NCBI RefSeq assembly: GCF_024362385.1
Contig: NZ_CP101466.1
Coordinates: 558,001-622,000, forward strand
Direction: 5' to 3'
DNA: 64,000 nt
Source: Arthrobacter sp. DNA4
GTDB lineage: Bacteria; Actinomycetota; Actinomycetes; Actinomycetales; Micrococcaceae
Positions within the stretch are counted from its first letter, which is position 1. The number at the start of each line of letters is the position of its first letter. The notes under the pieces were generated by a model. The model was given only the letters and a program-made list of their open reading frames with translations, was not told where the DNA came from and searched no databases. Positions 63,353 through 64,000 of this stretch are shown here, one piece after another. A program made the translations under genes and the position numbers.

Positions 63353-63685
63353 CTACGTGGCCGTCCCGCCCAGCAGGGGGCCCATGGCCTTCCAGCGTGC
63401 GATTTCGCAGCCGTCGGTACGGGAGAAGGTCGATTGGACGGCACGCCCACGGTACATACCCGTGACCACGGCAACCTGCGGGCCCCCGTACTGCTGCGTG
63501 CACAGTTTGGGCGGCCCCGGCTTGGGGAAAAAGATGTCTTCGCCGAACCGCTCCACGGCGGCAAGGGCCGCCACGGGCTCGGGCAGGGTGGTCCCGGCAG
63601 CCGGGTGCCCGTCCTTTGATACCAGCCGGAACACGTGTTCGGGAGCGTCGGGGTGGTCACGGATGCTGATGGTCAGGTCTATCAC
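63353..63685 (-). CDS. subtilisin-inhibitor-like (SSI-like) protein without signal peptide
   Basis: A 110-aa protein. Its second half (LCTQQYGGPQVAVVTGMYRG and STFSRTDGCEIARW) resembles the C-terminal half of Streptomyces subtilisin inhibitor, including a CT-x-x-Y start and two cysteines 31 residues apart (C62, C93), close to the 30 of SSI. The other SSI disulfide and a signal peptide are missing, so a cytoplasmic role or a divergent function is possible. GTG at 63685 overlaps the upstream gene's stop. It faces the subtilase gene. Confidence 0.6.
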   Translation of the reverse strand: MIDLTISIRDHPDAPEHVFRLVSKDGHPAAGTTLPEPVAALAAVERFGEDIFFPKPGPPKLCTQQYGGPQVAVVTGMYRGRAVQSTFSRTDGCEIARWKAMGPLLGGTAT

Positions 63686-64000
63686 CGTGGCGCTCCTTCC
63701 GCGATGACCCCGAGTTCCGCTGCCAGCCGTTCGCGCAGGGTACCCGCTTCCGCTGCGAAAGAGCGTTGGTGCTCAACATAGGCGGCCTTGCCATGGGGCG
63801 TCTCAATGGGGATGGCGGGATACCCCCAGTCGGCCAGGTCGTACGGCGATGCCTGCATGTCCATAGCCCTGATCCGCCAGGACAGTTCGAAGCAGTCCAT
63901 CACCAGCTCGCTGGGCAACGCCGGCAGCAGTTTGTAGGCCCATTTGTAGAGGTCCATGTTGGCATGGAGGCATCCCGGCTGCTCCATGTGCCGCTGCGAT
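63682..64000 (-). CDS. 3-methyladenine DNA glycosylase-like protein, C-terminal part
   Basis: The last 106 residues or so of a larger protein whose start lies beyond the window. The segment around QPGCLHANMDLYKWAYKL and AMDMQASPYDLADWGYPAIPIET matches actinobacterial proteins annotated as 3-methyladenine DNA glycosylase. That annotation is by convention; the part seen here has no catalytic motif I can check. It overlaps the SSI-like gene by four bases. Confidence 0.7.
   Translation of the reverse strand, partial: SQRHMEQPGCLHANMDLYKWAYKLLPALPSELVMDCFELSWRIRAMDMQASPYDLADWGYPAIPIETPHGKAAYVEHQRSFAAEAGTLRERLAAELGVIAEGAPR

Overview
The window is a stretch of high-GC actinobacterial chromosome. 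Gene content (DUF3151 beside class II aldolase, TipAS-type MerR regulator, purSQL, SAM-I riboswitches, levansucrase, Asp23/AmaP cluster) and the many GTG/TTG and apparently leaderless starts fit an Arthrobacter/Pseudarthrobacter-like member of the Micrococcaceae. That assignment is inference from gene families, not from a marker gene. Nothing looks like a prophage, an integrated plasmid, an insertion sequence or a CRISPR array.

Layout. 1-400: the end of a tRNA-Glu, then tRNA-Asp, tRNA-Phe and a UUCG-loop terminator. 760-2430: secreted levansucrase behind a LacI-type operator. 2550-4810: Asp23/AmaP envelope operon, one gene frameshifted as read. 4840-11475: alpha-glucosidase divergent from an alpha-glucoside ABC importer and its LacI regulator. 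11496-13221: exonuclease III and a conserved hypothetical. 13382-16297: valine-type acyl-CoA catabolism. 16417-18630: DedA protein, TipA-like MerR regulator with a hexamer-repeat promoter, cold-shock protein. 18762-22085: a NarL-type two-component system divergent from a secreted HbpS-like haem-binding protein and an ankyrin lipoprotein. 22212-27270: acetoacetate/short-chain fatty acid operon facing its IclR regulator. 27374-30196: nadE, an FAD monooxygenase in frame with pyrE. 30319-36895: GAF-ANTAR regulator, Tat-exported hydrolase, HAD phosphatase, SpoU methyltransferase, fructose-bisphosphate aldolase, UDG-like protein. 37107-38430: a MetE-like enzyme under a SAM-I riboswitch. 38650-41233: secreted M14 peptidase and purA (frameshifted as read). 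41425-43592: YegP-like protein, ECF sigma factor and its partner. 43654-51704: a seven-gene sulfur operon under a second SAM-I riboswitch. 51849-56077: small conserved proteins and an AbiEi/DUF559-like nuclease gene flanked by two related hairpins. 56095-59427: purSQL. 60132-63685: a large secreted subtilase facing a subtilisin-inhibitor-like protein. The window ends inside a gene usually annotated as 3-methyladenine DNA glycosylase.

How it works together. The sulfur block reads as one assimilation route: sulfonate import (SsuABC), FMNH2-dependent sulfone oxidation (SfnG), O-acetylhomoserine sulfhydrylase (MetY), and an acetyl-CoA synthetase that could recover the acetate MetY releases, all gated by SAM. 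The HbpS-like protein beside the SenS/SenR-like pair matches the arrangement of the Streptomyces redox-sensing system, here with an added ankyrin lipoprotein. Three genes (DUF6286 protein, purA, DUF503) carry frameshifts in the same direction, so the sequence itself needs checking before they are called pseudogenes.
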